From positions 62,001-126,000 of the forward strand of contig NZ_SHKK01000001.1 in assembly GCF_004217135.1 (NCBI RefSeq): a stretch of 64,000 nt of DNA, written 5' to 3'. This DNA is from Micromonospora violae (GTDB taxonomy: Bacteria > Actinomycetota > Actinomycetes > Mycobacteriales > Micromonosporaceae). Shown one piece after another: positions 1-9,086 of this stretch (the stretch's first letter is position 1; each line of letters opens with the position of its first letter). Both the position numbers and the translations under genes were made by a program. A model generated the notes under the pieces. It had not been told where the DNA came from. It saw only the letters and a program-made list of their open reading frames with translations, and made no database searches.

Positions 1-217
1 GTGCGGCGCGGACTGGGGGCTGGCCACCACCGGCGTCGCCGGCCCCGAACCGCAGGACGGAAAGCCGGTGGGCCTGGTCTACGTCGCGGTCGCCGGCCCG
101 AACGGCAGCGAGGTCCGTCAGCTCGACCTCGGCGGCGGGCGCGACCACATCCGCGCGGCGGCGGTGGTCGACGCGTTACGGCTGCTCACCGAGCGGCTCG
201 TCGCCGCGACCCCGTGA
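1..217 (+). CDS. cinA: CinA C-terminal (nicotinamide-nucleotide amidase) domain, 3' fragment
   Basis: The window opens inside this gene; the reading frame runs from base 2 to a TGA at 215-217 and gives 71 residues. The segment [16 protein letters not shown] and the following VYVAVAG strand are the typical end of the CinA C-terminal domain, which deamidates nicotinamide mononucleotide and lies in the competence/damage-inducible CinA family. A clgR-type regulator follows, which is the usual actinobacterial order (pgsA-cinA-clgR). Identity of the domain is confident; whether the full N-terminal molybdopterin-binding-like domain is present cannot be seen. Confidence 0.88.
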   Translation, partial: CGADWGLATTGVAGPEPQDGKPVGLVYVAVAGPNGSEVRQLDLGGGRDHIRAAAVVDALRLLTERLVAATP

Positions 218-228
218 ACCCGGTTCCG

Positions 229-250
229 TTCCGCCCGGGATGGGGCGGAA
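229..250 (+). terminator. Hairpin downstream of cinA
   Basis: The 8-bp arms TTCCGCCC (229-236) and GGGCGGAA (243-250) form a GC-rich stem with a 6-base loop, starting 11 bases after the cinA stop. There is no T tract, as is common for actinobacterial terminators. Function is inferred from position only. Confidence 0.45.
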
Positions 251-426
251 ACGGGCGGCGGTACGCCCCGGGAAGCCTTCCCCGGCGAACCGACGGGCGG
301 GGCGGGATGTCGCCCGGGCCCGCAACGGGTACGGTTGCGGGAAGGCTCCGACGTTCGGGGCCGGCGCGGTCCGCCGCGACCGGCTGCCCAGCGCCGGGCG
401 CGAGGTATCCCTCAGGGGGAGGTGCG

Positions 427-864
427 ATGATCCTGCTACGCCGGGTGATCGGTGACGCACTGCGAGCGCGCCGGCAGGGGCAGCAGCGCACGCTGCGTGA
501 GGTCTCCACCGCCGCCAACGTCAGCCTCGGCTACCTCTCCGAGATCGAGCGGGGGCACAAGGAGCCGTCGAGTGAGCTGCTCGCCGCGATCTGTGACGCC
601 CTCGGTGCCCGCCTGTCCGAGTTGCTGCGAGAGGTGAGTGACACCGTGGCGCTCGCCGAGCAGATGCCCGGGGTGCTCGTTTCGATGCCGGACGAGTCGG
701 CCGACGCCGCCGCCACCAAGAGCACCAACCGGGGTGTCCGTCAGGTCACCTCCGACGGCAAGGTGGCCGTCTCCGTCCGCCAGGACTCCCCACTCAAGGC
801 CACACTGCGCAGCACCCGGGTCCGCCCGACCGAGCGCGACCGCGACGTGGTCTGCGCCGCCTGA
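427..864 (+). CDS. clgR: ClgR-type XRE-family transcriptional regulator
   Basis: A 145-residue protein with an N-terminal helix-turn-helix of the XRE type (about residues 8-70: [21 protein letters not shown]). This closely fits ClgR, which activates Clp protease genes and, in Mycobacterium, pspA during envelope and protein stress. The ATG at 427 is preceded by a GGGGGAGG Shine-Dalgarno stretch. The C-terminal half (about 75-145) is polar and poorly conserved in the family. Position between cinA and pspA is the same as Rv2745c in M. tuberculosis, which supports the name. I did not find a convincing copy of the ClgR binding site upstream. Confidence 0.88.
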   Translation: MILLRRVIGDALRARRQGQQRTLREVSTAANVSLGYLSEIERGHKEPSSELLAAICDALGARLSELLREVSDTVALAEQMPGVLVSMPDESADAAATKSTNRGVRQVTSDGKVAVSVRQDSPLKATLRSTRVRPTERDRDVVCAA

Positions 865-1062
865 GCCGTCGATCCCGTTGCCCATGGGCGGGTTGGCCCC
901 GGCCGCGTAGGGTTGCTCACAAGAGTTGCCGGTGCTGTCGACCGCCCGGTACGGATGCCCCGTTGGCGTTCGGCTGGGACGATGGAGGCCGGCCGGTGAC
1001 GGTCGGTCCGTTCAGCCGGCCCGGCCGTGGTGGAGCGACGCTACTGAGGGGATACCACGGAG

Positions 1063-1935
1063 ATGGCGAACCCGTTCGTCAAGGGTTGGAACTACCTGAT
1101 GGCGCTCTTCGGTGCGAAGATCGACGAGCATGCCGATCCCAAGGTGCAGATCCAGCAGGCCATCGAGGATGCCCAGCGGCAGCACCAGGCGCTGGTTCAG
1201 CAGGCGGCCGCGGTGATCGGCAACCAGCGTCAGCTGGAGATGAAGCTGTCCCGGCAGATGTCCGAGGTCGAGCGGTTGCAGGGCAACGCCCGGCAGGCCC
1301 TGGTGCTGTCCGACCAGGCCCGAGCCAAGGGCGACGAGGCCGAGGCGGTGCGGTTCGAGCAGTCCGCGCAGACGCTGGCCAGCCAGCTCGTCTCCGCCGA
1401 GCAGGCCACCGAGGACCTGAAGACCCTGCATGACCAGGCGCTGGGTGCCGCCGCTCAGGCCCGCCGGGCGGTCGAGAACAACTCGATGATCCTCCAGCAG
1501 AAGCTCGCCGAGCGCACCAAGCTGCTCAGCCAGCTGGAGCAGGCCAAGATGCAGGAGACAGTGGCCCGCTCGCTGGAGTCGATGTCGTCGCTGACCGCGC
1601 CGGGCACCACCCCGTCGCTGGACGAGGTGCGCGACCGCATCGAGCGGCGGTACGCCAACGCGATGGGTCGCGCCGAACTGGCCGGCAACTCCGTCGAGGG
1701 CCGTATGTTGGAAATCCAGAAGGCCACGATCGACTCGGCCGGCTCCGCCCGACTGGAGCAGATCCGGTCCAGCATGGCCGGCGAGCAGCTCGGCGGCGCG
1801 GCCCAACGCCCGGCCGTGCCAGAGGCCGAGAAGGCTGGCCCGGCCAACGATCCGACGGCCGCCGCCCGACTGGACGAGCTACGCGCCAGCATGGCCCGTG
1901 AGCGGGGCACCGGCGACCCGACCGCCGCCGGCTGA
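1063..1935 (+). CDS. pspA: PspA/IM30 family envelope-stress protein
   Basis: A 290-residue protein that begins [27 protein letters not shown] in content: an amphipathic N-terminal helix followed by a long coiled coil (about residues 25-220) rich in Gln, Glu and Ala, as in PspA/IM30/Vipp1 proteins. These form ESCRT-III-like assemblies on the inner face of the membrane and protect it under stress. The protein is somewhat longer than E. coli PspA (222 residues); actinobacterial versions such as the 35-kDa antigen Rv2744c have a similar extension. It lies directly between clgR and a PspM-like membrane gene, as in mycobacteria, so co-regulation by ClgR is likely. Confidence 0.92.
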   Translation: MANPFVKGWNYLMALFGAKIDEHADPKVQIQQAIEDAQRQHQALVQQAAAVIGNQRQLEMKLSRQMSEVERLQGNARQALVLSDQARAKGDEAEAVRFEQSAQTLASQLVSAEQATEDLKTLHDQALGAAAQARRAVENNSMILQQKLAERTKLLSQLEQAKMQETVARSLESMSSLTAPGTTPSLDEVRDRIERRYANAMGRAELAGNSVEGRMLEIQKATIDSAGSARLEQIRSSMAGEQLGGAAQRPAVPEAEKAGPANDPTAAARLDELRASMARERGTGDPTAAG

Positions 1936-1958
1936 ACGACCGGACCGAGGAGGTCAGG

Positions 1959-2744
1959 GTGGCAGACGAGCGGACCCGGTACTTCCGGCGCTTGGACCGG
2001 CTGCGCCGGTCGGCCCGCCGGTGGAGCGTGCTGGCCGGTGGGCTCGGCGGCGCGGCGGCGGTGCTGACTCCGTACGCCGGTCTTGGTCTGCCCGACGCGG
2101 CCTGGGCCGGCGCCGCGGGCAGTGCGGTGGCGCTCGCCGCCTGGCGCTGGATCGACGCACGAGCCCTGGCCGCCCAGCCTGCGCCCCCCGCGCTCGACCC
2201 GGCCGAGGCGGCGGCCCGGTCGCGGGCCCGGCTGATCGCCGCCGTCGAACGGCTGCCGGTCGGCCCGGGTGTGCTGGCCGAGGTGCGCCGGGTCCGTTCC
2301 CGGATCGCGCTGCGCGGCACCAGCGCCGGGGAGCAGTGGGTCCGACTGGACCGGGCGGCGCTCACCCTGGCCGGGATGGCCCCCCGGCTCACCGGGCTGG
2401 CCGAGCCGGCAGTGCGGGAGGCCGCCGCCGCCGACCGATCGTTGCGTGAGCTGGCCGCCCGGGTGGCCAGTGTCGAACGCGCGCTGCGGCTGGCCCCGGC
2501 CGACGCTCGCCCGCCGCTGGCCGAGGCGCACGCCGCGCTGACCGCTCAACTGGAGGGCGGGGTGGCGGCGTACGAACGGCTGGTGGTCGCCGCCGCCGGC
2601 TACCTGGCCGAGGACGCCCGCCCGGAGACCGCCCACCCGGCGGCCGACCGGCTCACCGAGGCGACCGACCTGCTGCACGGGGTCGCCGGAGCCCTGGCCG
2701 AGCTACGGACCGTCGGTACCCCGCTGCGCGCGCCGACGCGCTGA
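1959..2744 (+). CDS. pspM: PspM-like membrane protein of the phage-shock system
   Basis: A 261-residue protein starting at GTG 1959, 23 bases after pspA, with GAGGAGG at 1946-1952 as ribosome site. Two adjacent hydrophobic segments lie near the N-terminus (about residues 23-45 and 47-66), then an Ala/Arg/Glu-rich, largely helical cytoplasmic domain. This layout and its place behind pspA match Rv2743c (PspM), the mycobacterial membrane partner of PspA. Sequence identity between these proteins is normally low, so the name rests mainly on topology and gene order. No PspN-type gene follows. Confidence 0.72.
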   Translation: MADERTRYFRRLDRLRRSARRWSVLAGGLGGAAAVLTPYAGLGLPDAAWAGAAGSAVALAAWRWIDARALAAQPAPPALDPAEAAARSRARLIAAVERLPVGPGVLAEVRRVRSRIALRGTSAGEQWVRLDRAALTLAGMAPRLTGLAEPAVREAAAADRSLRELAARVASVERALRLAPADARPPLAEAHAALTAQLEGGVAAYERLVVAAAGYLAEDARPETAHPAADRLTEATDLLHGVAGALAELRTVGTPLRAPTR

Positions 2745-2826
2745 CGCCGAGAACGCGCGCCGCCGCGCTGACGCCGCATCCGCCGAGACCGCGCGCCGCC
2801 GCGCTGACCGCACCGAGGCTGGCCGG

Positions 2827-5800
2827 TCACGGTGGTGTCGTCACCAGGACCGGCCCGGTGTACGGCGAGGTGCCCACCACGTTGAACGACCGGATCCGGT
2901 AGTGGTAGGTCACACCCCGGGCCAACCCGGTGTTGGTGAAGCCGCGGCCGGTCACCGTGAAGGTGGCCACCTCGTGGTCGAAGGTCGGGTCGAGCGCCCG
3001 CTGGACGGTGAAGCCGGACCCGGGGCCGCCGGGTGTGCTCGCCACCCAGGCCAGGATCACGGTCGCGGTGTCCGGCCCCGGCGCGCTGGCGGTGGCGCTC
3101 ACCCCGGTGGGGGTGCCCGGCGCAGGGGGCGACGTCACCGTGGCCACCGTCGACCAGGCCGAGGCGGCGCCCAGGTAGGTGGTCCGCACCCGGTAGTAGT
3201 ACGTGGTGTCGGGTGCGACGGTCGCGTCCAGGTGGTTGTCGCCGACTCCGATCGCCGTGGTGCCCGGGCCACTGGTGAACGTCGGGTTGGTGGCCCGCTG
3301 CACGTCGATGCCGGTGGCGAACGAGCGGTTCGTCCAGCGCAGCGCCACCCGCAGCGGCGCGGCCGGCGGGAGCGTCGCCACCAGCCCGCTCGGCGCGGCC
3401 AGGTGCACCGAGGCGGGCACGCCGTTCGACCAGGACGAGTAGCTGACCGCGTTCTCCGCCCGGATCCGGTAGTGGTAGGTGACCCCGGGGGTGACTGTCG
3501 CGTCGGTGTACCGGGTGGCGGCGGCCGCGACGGTGATGGTGGTGACGTCGCCGCCGAAGGTCGCGTCGGTGGCTCGTTGCAGAAGGTGGCTGGTGGCGGG
3601 TGGGCGTCCGCCGTTGCTGGTCCAGGCCAGCGCGATCGCGGGCAGCGCGGTGGCCGAGCCGGGCACCGGTGTGGCGGTCAGCCCGGTCGGCGCTCTCGGC
3701 GTCACCCGCAGCACCAGCGGTCGGGTCATCCCACTGTCGCGGTGGCCGGCGAGCTGGCTGTGCCAGCGATACTCCCAACCCAGGTTGACCAGTTGGTTGA
3801 CCACTGTGGCGGGTCGCCCGTCGGCCGGGCTGACCGGCGTCGACCCGGTCCGGGCGCCGGCCGGGCGGCAGAGGTCGAGCAGCCGGACGCTGTCACCGAG
3901 CTTGAACGGCAGCACCGGCGCGACCGGGCGCAACGCCACCACCACGTCCTCCCGGGGGTTGACCCGGATGATTCCCTTCCAGCCCAGCTCCGTGCCGTGC
4001 GGCAGGCGCAGCGTCCCGTCCCACCCGACCCGGTTGATCACCTGTACGTCGCAGCCGCCGACGTGCAACGCCTCGGTCTGCCGGACGTTGCCGCAGATCC
4101 GCCAGAGCTGCGTTCCGTCGGTGGGGGCACCCACCGGCACGGCGGGGTCGGTGGCGAAGAGCACCTCGGTGACCGGGTCGGTCGGGCCGAGCGGCAGCGT
4201 CGCCGGGCTGAGCGGCCCGGCGTGCGGGTGTCCGACGCCGAGCCGGCCGACCAGCCGGCCGTGGTCCGGCTCGACGATCTGCTGCGCGGCCTTGACCGCG
4301 ATCGGCAGGGTCACCGGGCCGGTACCAGCCGTCGGTGTGAACGTCACGGTGGCGGCGTGCACCGGCACCGTCGTCTGCGCCGCGGTCCGGGTCCCGAACG
4401 CCGGGTCGTACGCCGGCTGCGGGACGATCGGTGGCCGCTGGCTGGCCGCGTACGCCAGGGGTAGCCGTTCCCGCAGCCGGCTCAGGTCGTACGGCGGCGC
4501 GGGCGTCCCGGTGACCCGGAACTGGAGCAGGGTGCGGGTGTTCGGGCCGTACCCCGGTTCGGTCGGGCCCGGGCCGCCCTCGGCGCTGCGGTCCGGGGCG
4601 TCGGTGTGCTGGTCGTAGCGGGGGTCGAAGCCGGGCAGCGGGGCTGGAGCGTCGTTGTAGAGGATCAGCGTGCTGCCCGGCGGCACGGCGGAGAAGTCGA
4701 CAAGCACGTCGGCACGCTCACCCGGGGCGAGCAGCAGGGTGTGCCCGTCGACGTTCAGCACGGTCGGGTCGAGCCGGTCGTAGCGGTAGCCGATCGGCCG
4801 GTTCGGCAGCACCACCGGCGCCGGCAGGAGGCCGGCCTCGTTGCCGATCTGGACGAAATCCGGGCCGGCCGCGCGCGGATCCGGCACCCCGCCGTCGCGT
4901 CCGTCGGTCGGCCACCCCGCCGGTCGGTCCGCCGCCCGCGTTGCGGGCACCATCGGCACCTCACCGGCGTCGGGGTCGGCGAGCGCGCCGTCGACCGTCC
5001 ACATCGCCGCGTCGGAGCAGGCGCGGTAGAGCTGGAGGTTGAGGCTGCGGTCCAGGCAGGCGTTGAGGATCCGGAACCGGTACGCGCGCGGCCGCACCTC
5101 CAGGTACGGGTAGGCGACACCGTTGACGAGCGGGGTGTCGCCGTACGCCTCGGGGACGGCCGACGGGTGCGGTACGCCGGGGCTCACCGGTGGTTCGTCC
5201 GGCGCGTCGACCGGGTCGTGGTACGGGTTCGGCACCCAGCCGTCGGCGTGGGCGTCGTCCGGGGCGCAGGTGCGCGACCAGGGGCCGTAGTCCCACCGGC
5301 CGGTCGGGTTGCGTCCGCCGGAGCGGTACGGGTTCTGTCGGGGTTGGTAGACGTGTGGGTGCCAGAGGCTGCCCCGGGCCCCCCAGCGTTCCCGGTCCCA
5401 GGTCGGATCCTCGGCGGCGAGTTGGGTGTCGTCCGGAACGAACGTCTTGTCCTCGATCACCAGGGGCACCTGGTCGGCCGGCAGTACCGCGTCGGCGACG
5501 AGCTGCTCCTCGGCCGGGTCGGTGAGAAGGTAGAGCGCGAGTTGTCCGCCGTAGACGGTGAGCCGGGCCAGGCCGAGGGTGTTGTCGTGCAACCACAGCA
5601 GCCGGCCGCTCTGCTCGTTCGGGAAGTAGAGGGTGGTGGCTCCGGTGCCGGGCGGTGGCATGTCCGGCACGTGGGCCAGGCCGGGCCCGGTGGGGTACGG
5701 GGTGATCTCCCCGGCCGGGGTGATCCACTGCCCGGGGTTACCCGCGCTGGTCCAGCCGGTCTGGGCCCCGGCCAGGTGCAGCACGGCCCGGTTCTGCGGG

Positions 5801-6444
5801 TACGGGGCCGGTCCGTCCAGGGGGCCGAGGCCGGCCCCGTCGATCGTGTCGTCGACCGGCAGGAACAGCTCGCCGGCCCGACCGGTGGGGAGTTGGTTGA
5901 TGAACTTCACCCGGACCGGTCGACCCCGACGGGCGAAGATCATCGGCCCGAGGTGCCAGGGCCGGTCCGGAGGCGCCAGCGTGTTGTGTCCGGCCGGGTC
6001 GGTGCCGAGGTTGAGCTGCCGGTAGCCGCGCAGCCGGGTGGCCGGCAGGTCCCGGTGCAGCCGTTGGGCGTACTCCTGGAGGCCGATCTCGTAGTAGTCG
6101 CAGCCCGGATAGCTGATGGTGTCCGGTGCGGCCACCGGGAGGTGGCTGCCGAGGTCGCCGCGCACCTGTTGGCCGGGGATGGGCAACGGGTCGACGAACT
6201 TGCGGAGCCCGGTCCCGGCCGTCACCTGCCCGTCGGGGTCCCGTCTCGGGCGGGGGCTGTGGGCGAAGTTCGGCACGGGGCCGAAGTAGCGGGGGACGAC
6301 GGCCGGGTCCAGGCTCGGCGTCGGCACGGCCTCCTCGGCGGTACGCGCGGCCGGCACGGACGCCGCCCGGCCGTTGGCGCGGGCGTCGGTGTCGCGGGTG
6401 GTCCGCTCGAAGAAGGTGGAGCGGAGTCTGCGGAAGATCGCCAT
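2827..6444 (-). CDS. Multicopper-oxidase-like protein with degraded copper sites and three FnIII domains
   Basis: A 1205-residue protein; ATG at 6444 with a GGGGAGA ribosome site. Residues about 120-910 follow the cupredoxin layout of large bacterial multicopper oxidases, and residues about 915-1205 form three fibronectin type III repeats, each with the RA/RIR..YHYR or YYYR strand pattern. The four copper motifs are recognisable but broken: HLHG reads HLAG (H223), the second HxH motif reads WLHDN (H286), HPxHLH is reduced to EALHVGG (H794), and HCHxxxH reads WHSQLAGH (895-901) with Met906 kept. The type 1 Cys is Ser and one His of nearly every pair is replaced. No Sec or Tat signal peptide is visible. 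It is probably a catalytically inactive relative with a structural or binding role; a surface or spore-coat role is only a guess. Confidence 0.75.
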   Translation of the reverse strand: MAIFRRLRSTFFERTTRDTDARANGRAASVPAARTAEEAVPTPSLDPAVVPRYFGPVPNFAHSPRPRRDPDGQVTAGTGLRKFVDPLPIPGQQVRGDLGSHLPVAAPDTISYPGCDYYEIGLQEYAQRLHRDLPATRLRGYRQLNLGTDPAGHNTLAPPDRPWHLGPMIFARRGRPVRVKFINQLPTGRAGELFLPVDDTIDGAGLGPLDGPAPYPQNRAVLHLAGAQTGWTSAGNPGQWITPAGEITPYPTGPGLAHVPDMPPPGTGATTLYFPNEQSGRLLWLHDNTLGLARLTVYGGQLALYLLTDPAEEQLVADAVLPADQVPLVIEDKTFVPDDTQLAAEDPTWDRERWGARGSLWHPHVYQPRQNPYRSGGRNPTGRWDYGPWSRTCAPDDAHADGWVPNPYHDPVDAPDEPPVSPGVPHPSAVPEAYGDTPLVNGVAYPYLEVRPRAYRFRILNACLDRSLNLQLYRACSDAAMWTVDGALADPDAGEVPMVPATRAADRPAGWPTDGRDGGVPDPRAAGPDFVQIGNEAGLLPAPVVLPNRPIGYRYDRLDPTVLNVDGHTLLLAPGERADVLVDFSAVPPGSTLILYNDAPAPLPGFDPRYDQHTDAPDRSAEGGPGPTEPGYGPNTRTLLQFRVTGTPAPPYDLSRLRERLPLAYAASQRPPIVPQPAYDPAFGTRTAAQTTVPVHAATVTFTPTAGTGPVTLPIAVKAAQQIVEPDHGRLVGRLGVGHPHAGPLSPATLPLGPTDPVTEVLFATDPAVPVGAPTDGTQLWRICGNVRQTEALHVGGCDVQVINRVGWDGTLRLPHGTELGWKGIIRVNPREDVVVALRPVAPVLPFKLGDSVRLLDLCRPAGARTGSTPVSPADGRPATVVNQLVNLGWEYRWHSQLAGHRDSGMTRPLVLRVTPRAPTGLTATPVPGSATALPAIALAWTSNGGRPPATSHLLQRATDATFGGDVTTITVAAAATRYTDATVTPGVTYHYRIRAENAVSYSSWSNGVPASVHLAAPSGLVATLPPAAPLRVALRWTNRSFATGIDVQRATNPTFTSGPGTTAIGVGDNHLDATVAPDTTYYYRVRTTYLGAASAWSTVATVTSPPAPGTPTGVSATASAPGPDTATVILAWVASTPGGPGSGFTVQRALDPTFDHEVATFTVTGRGFTNTGLARGVTYHYRIRSFNVVGTSPYTGPVLVTTPP

Positions 6445-6466
6445 GACTCTCCCCGGTTCGGGGCGC

Positions 6467-6495
6467 GAGGTCCGCCACCCCGGCGTGGGGACCTC
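6467..6495 (-). promoter_or_regulatory. Hairpin in the 5' leader of the multicopper-oxidase-like gene
   Basis: GAGGTCC (6467-6473) and GGACCTC (6489-6495), with a further CCAC/GTGG inside, make a stem of about 11 bp with one bulge, 22 bases before the ATG at 6444. It could affect translation or mRNA stability. Only the sequence symmetry supports it. Confidence 0.3.
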
Positions 6496-6608
6496 GGCAC
6501 TCTGCTGACGGTCGGTGAGCGCTCAACCGCAGCATGCGACTTCGGCGGCCGGTTAGGAATTACCCAATCGTCCGTTTCTGGGGTGGGTCTTGTTCGGTCC
6601 GATCCTGG

Positions 6609-7418
6609 TCAGCCGGGTGACGGCGGGCCCGGGTGCTCCGGCTGGCAGACCGGGCACCAGTAGGTGACCCGTTCACCCAGCTCCTCCTTGCGGATCGCGG
6701 TGCCGCACCGGCGGCAGGGTTGGGCGCGGCGGCCGTACACGTAGCTGGTCTGCCCCCGGTGCAGCGAACCGGTGCTGCTCTGCGTCCACCGACCGCGGTT
6801 GGCGGCGAGCAGCCGTTGGCTGAGGGCCACCAGGCCCGGCAGATCGGGCACCCCGGCGACCGGGGTCCACGGTGACACGCCGCGCAGGAACAGCACCTCG
6901 CACTTGTAGAGGTTGCCCACGCCGGCCAGGTTGCGCTGGTCGAGCAGTGCCTCCCCGATGGTCTGCTCCGGGTGCTGGGCGAGCCGACGGACCGCCTCGG
7001 CCGCGTCCCAGTCCGCGCCGAGCAGGTCGGGGCCGAGGTGGCCGACCAGTTGGTCCTCCTCGGCGGTCGGCACCAGGCTCAGGTCGTGCAGGTGGTAGCC
7101 GACCGCGACAGCGCCGGGGCTGCGCAGCACCACCCGGATCAGGTGCGCTGGTCGGCCGCTCCACCGTTCCCCCGGGGCGTACGCCCGCCAGGCGCCGTCC
7201 ATCCGCAGGTGGGAGTGCAGGGTCCAGTGCGCCTCGGTCGGAGCGCTGAGCCGCAGCAGCAGGTGCTTGCCCCGGCTGGCCGACTCGCGGACGGTCCAGC
7301 CGGCGAGGGCGGTGGTCGCCAGCTGTGGCACCCGGAAGTCGCTGCTGGTGATCCGCGCGCCGGCCAGCGCGCGGTGCAGCACGCGCGCGGTGTTCCAGAC
7401 GGTGTCGCCTTCGGGCAC
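6609..7418 (-). CDS. nei2: Fpg/Nei-family DNA glycosylase, Nei2 type
   Basis: A 269-residue bifunctional DNA glycosylase/AP lyase that removes oxidised pyrimidines in base excision repair. It starts MPEGDTVW, giving Pro2 as the Schiff-base nucleophile and Glu3. The H2TH region contains LLDQRNLAGVGNLYKCE, and the C-terminus has the zinc finger CRRC...CPVC (CRRCGTAIRKEELGE then YWCPVC). It resembles mycobacterial Nei2 (Rv3297) throughout. In M. tuberculosis nei2 adjoins lhr; here lhr lies 3.4 kb away with four genes between, on the same strand. Confidence 0.92.
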   Translation of the reverse strand: MPEGDTVWNTARVLHRALAGARITSSDFRVPQLATTALAGWTVRESASRGKHLLLRLSAPTEAHWTLHSHLRMDGAWRAYAPGERWSGRPAHLIRVVLRSPGAVAVGYHLHDLSLVPTAEEDQLVGHLGPDLLGADWDAAEAVRRLAQHPEQTIGEALLDQRNLAGVGNLYKCEVLFLRGVSPWTPVAGVPDLPGLVALSQRLLAANRGRWTQSSTGSLHRGQTSYVYGRRAQPCRRCGTAIRKEELGERVTYWCPVCQPEHPGPPSPG

Positions 7419-7527
7419 TCTGCCATTCTCCCTCCATTGAGTAAGATTCGCATGTGTCGCTATTTGTACACAGGTTCCTCATGATCTCCTGACATGCGAA
7501 GGTCAGGGGGTTCTGAGGAGAATGCCC

Positions 7528-8784
7528 ATGACGCGACCCCGTTGTCGTATCCCATCCGTCGCCCTCATCGCCACCCTCGCCCTCCTGCTCGTCGCAGCGC
7601 TCCTACCCACCACCGGTAACGTCCCGGCCGCCGGCGCACCGATCGCCCTCGTCGCCGCCGCACCCGGCGGCGAACGGTGGAGCGCCGACCTCACGATCGT
7701 CGACCGCGACGATGTCAACGTCCGACGCACCGCCGCCGGCCTCCGCCTGCGGGAAGCCCGGCCCACCGGGCGCGGCGCCCGCACCCCGCACAGCGCCGTC
7801 GCCGAGGGGATGCTGCTGACTGCTCCCCGCACCCTCGCCCGGCCGGCCACCCGGGTCCGCGCCGAGGTCAATGCCGCGGTCCCGACCGGGGCGACCGTGG
7901 AGGTGCAGGTCCGCGGCTGGCGGACCGCCGGCTGGACGGAGTGGCGGGCGGCCACCGTCGGCGCCGTCTTCGACCGGCCCGTCACCCGCGTGCAGGCCCG
8001 GGTGGTGCTCACCGCCCCCGATCGGGGCACCACGGCGACGGTACGGGCCGTGCAGCTCACCGCCGACGCCAACGCCGCCGTGTCCGCCGCCACGCCTGGC
8101 CGCACCTACCGGGTGTACGCCACCCGGATCGGGCTGGTCGGTGAGTTGACCGCCAACGGCCGTACCGTGCAACCCCGGGACCACTTCGCGGCGCTGCCGT
8201 CGCGGCGCGGCCTCTCCCCGCTCAACACCGGCGACTACACCGTGCGGGTCTGCACCACCACCGGCTCCCGCTGCGAGTACGCCCCGGTCTGGGACGTCGG
8301 GCCGTGGAACACCCGCGACGACTACTGGAACCCCTCATCGGTGCGGGAGAACTGGAAGAACCTGCCGCAGGGTCGACCCGAGGCGCAGGCCGCGTACCAG
8401 TCCGGTTACAACGGTGGACGGGACCAGTTCGGCCGGACCGTGCTCAACCCGGCCGGCATCGATCTGGCCGACGGCACGTTCTGGGACGGCTTACGGCTGA
8501 CCACCAACTCCTGGGTGGACGTCGCCTACCTGTGGACCGGCGGCGGACCGCGCGGCGTGGTCGGTGACGGCCCGCTCAACATCCGCACCGGGGCCAGCAC
8601 GTCGTCCTCGATCCGTGGCCTCGCCGCCCGGCTGGCCCACGTACCGATCCAGTGCTACGTCACCGGCCAGTCGGTCGCCGGCCCCTACCGCACCACCACC
8701 CGGTGGAACCGCCTGGCCAGCGGCCAGTACGTCAGCCACGCGTACATCTCCACCGTGTACGGCGGCAGCGTGCCGGCCTGCTGA
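7528..8784 (+). CDS. Secreted protein with bacterial SH3-like C-terminus
   Basis: A 418-residue exported protein. I chose the ATG at 7528 because the ribosome site TGAGGAG (7514-7520) is seven bases away; the ATG at 7522 is too close. Residues 1-36 are a signal peptide (basic start, long Ala/Leu core). Residues about 155-320 contain GPWNTRDDYWNP and PAGIDLADGTFWDG, similar to the double-psi barrel seen in RlpA-like and other peptidoglycan-binding actinobacterial proteins, and residues about 345-418 look like an SH3b repeat (GPLNIRTGAST..) with two Cys. A cell-wall role is inferred from these domains; I know no defined function. It is divergent from nei2. Confidence 0.7.
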   Translation: MTRPRCRIPSVALIATLALLLVAALLPTTGNVPAAGAPIALVAAAPGGERWSADLTIVDRDDVNVRRTAAGLRLREARPTGRGARTPHSAVAEGMLLTAPRTLARPATRVRAEVNAAVPTGATVEVQVRGWRTAGWTEWRAATVGAVFDRPVTRVQARVVLTAPDRGTTATVRAVQLTADANAAVSAATPGRTYRVYATRIGLVGELTANGRTVQPRDHFAALPSRRGLSPLNTGDYTVRVCTTTGSRCEYAPVWDVGPWNTRDDYWNPSSVRENWKNLPQGRPEAQAAYQSGYNGGRDQFGRTVLNPAGIDLADGTFWDGLRLTTNSWVDVAYLWTGGGPRGVVGDGPLNIRTGASTSSSIRGLAARLAHVPIQCYVTGQSVAGPYRTTTRWNRLASGQYVSHAYISTVYGGSVPAC

Positions 8785-8818
8785 ACCATGCTCACCCCGT
8801 CGGGCGCCCCGTCAGATG

Positions 8819-9061
8819 TCAGGGGCGCTCGTCGGGGCGGGCCGTCCGCACCATGTCCTGGTAGCGCGGGTGGCTGGCACCGTAGACGGCGTAGTTGAGG
8901 CGGGCGTGCGACAGGCTCAGGTCGCCGTTGGGGCCACCCCGCACGGCGTCGGCATCGGCATCGGTCTGGCCGTCGTCGGTCCAGAAACAGACGGGGCACG
9001 TCCCCCCGCCGGTCCGGGATGCACAGCAGGGACAGCCCACGGGAACCACATGCTCACCCAC
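8819..9061 (-). CDS. CPCC-family cysteine-rich small protein
   Basis: An 80-residue protein with the pattern CPCC-x8-CPVCFW then DADAVRGGPNGDLSLSHAR, which matches the cysteine-rich CPCC family, a probable small zinc ribbon of unknown role. The frame is open further upstream but runs into the preceding gene; GTG at 9061 gives the start closest to the conserved domain, and GTG 9049 is an alternative. It lies 25 bases after the stop of the SAM hydrolase gene on the same strand, so the two may be co-transcribed. Confidence 0.72.
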   Translation of the reverse strand: MGEHVVPVGCPCCASRTGGGTCPVCFWTDDGQTDADADAVRGGPNGDLSLSHARLNYAVYGASHPRYQDMVRTARPDERP

Positions 9062-9086
9062 CGGAGAAGCATTCCACAGTCGAATG

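Noticed and set aside
2827..4618. Long open frames on the strand opposite the multicopper-oxidase-like gene
   Set aside because: They are shadows produced by GC-rich codon bias; they lack ribosome sites and recognisable domains.
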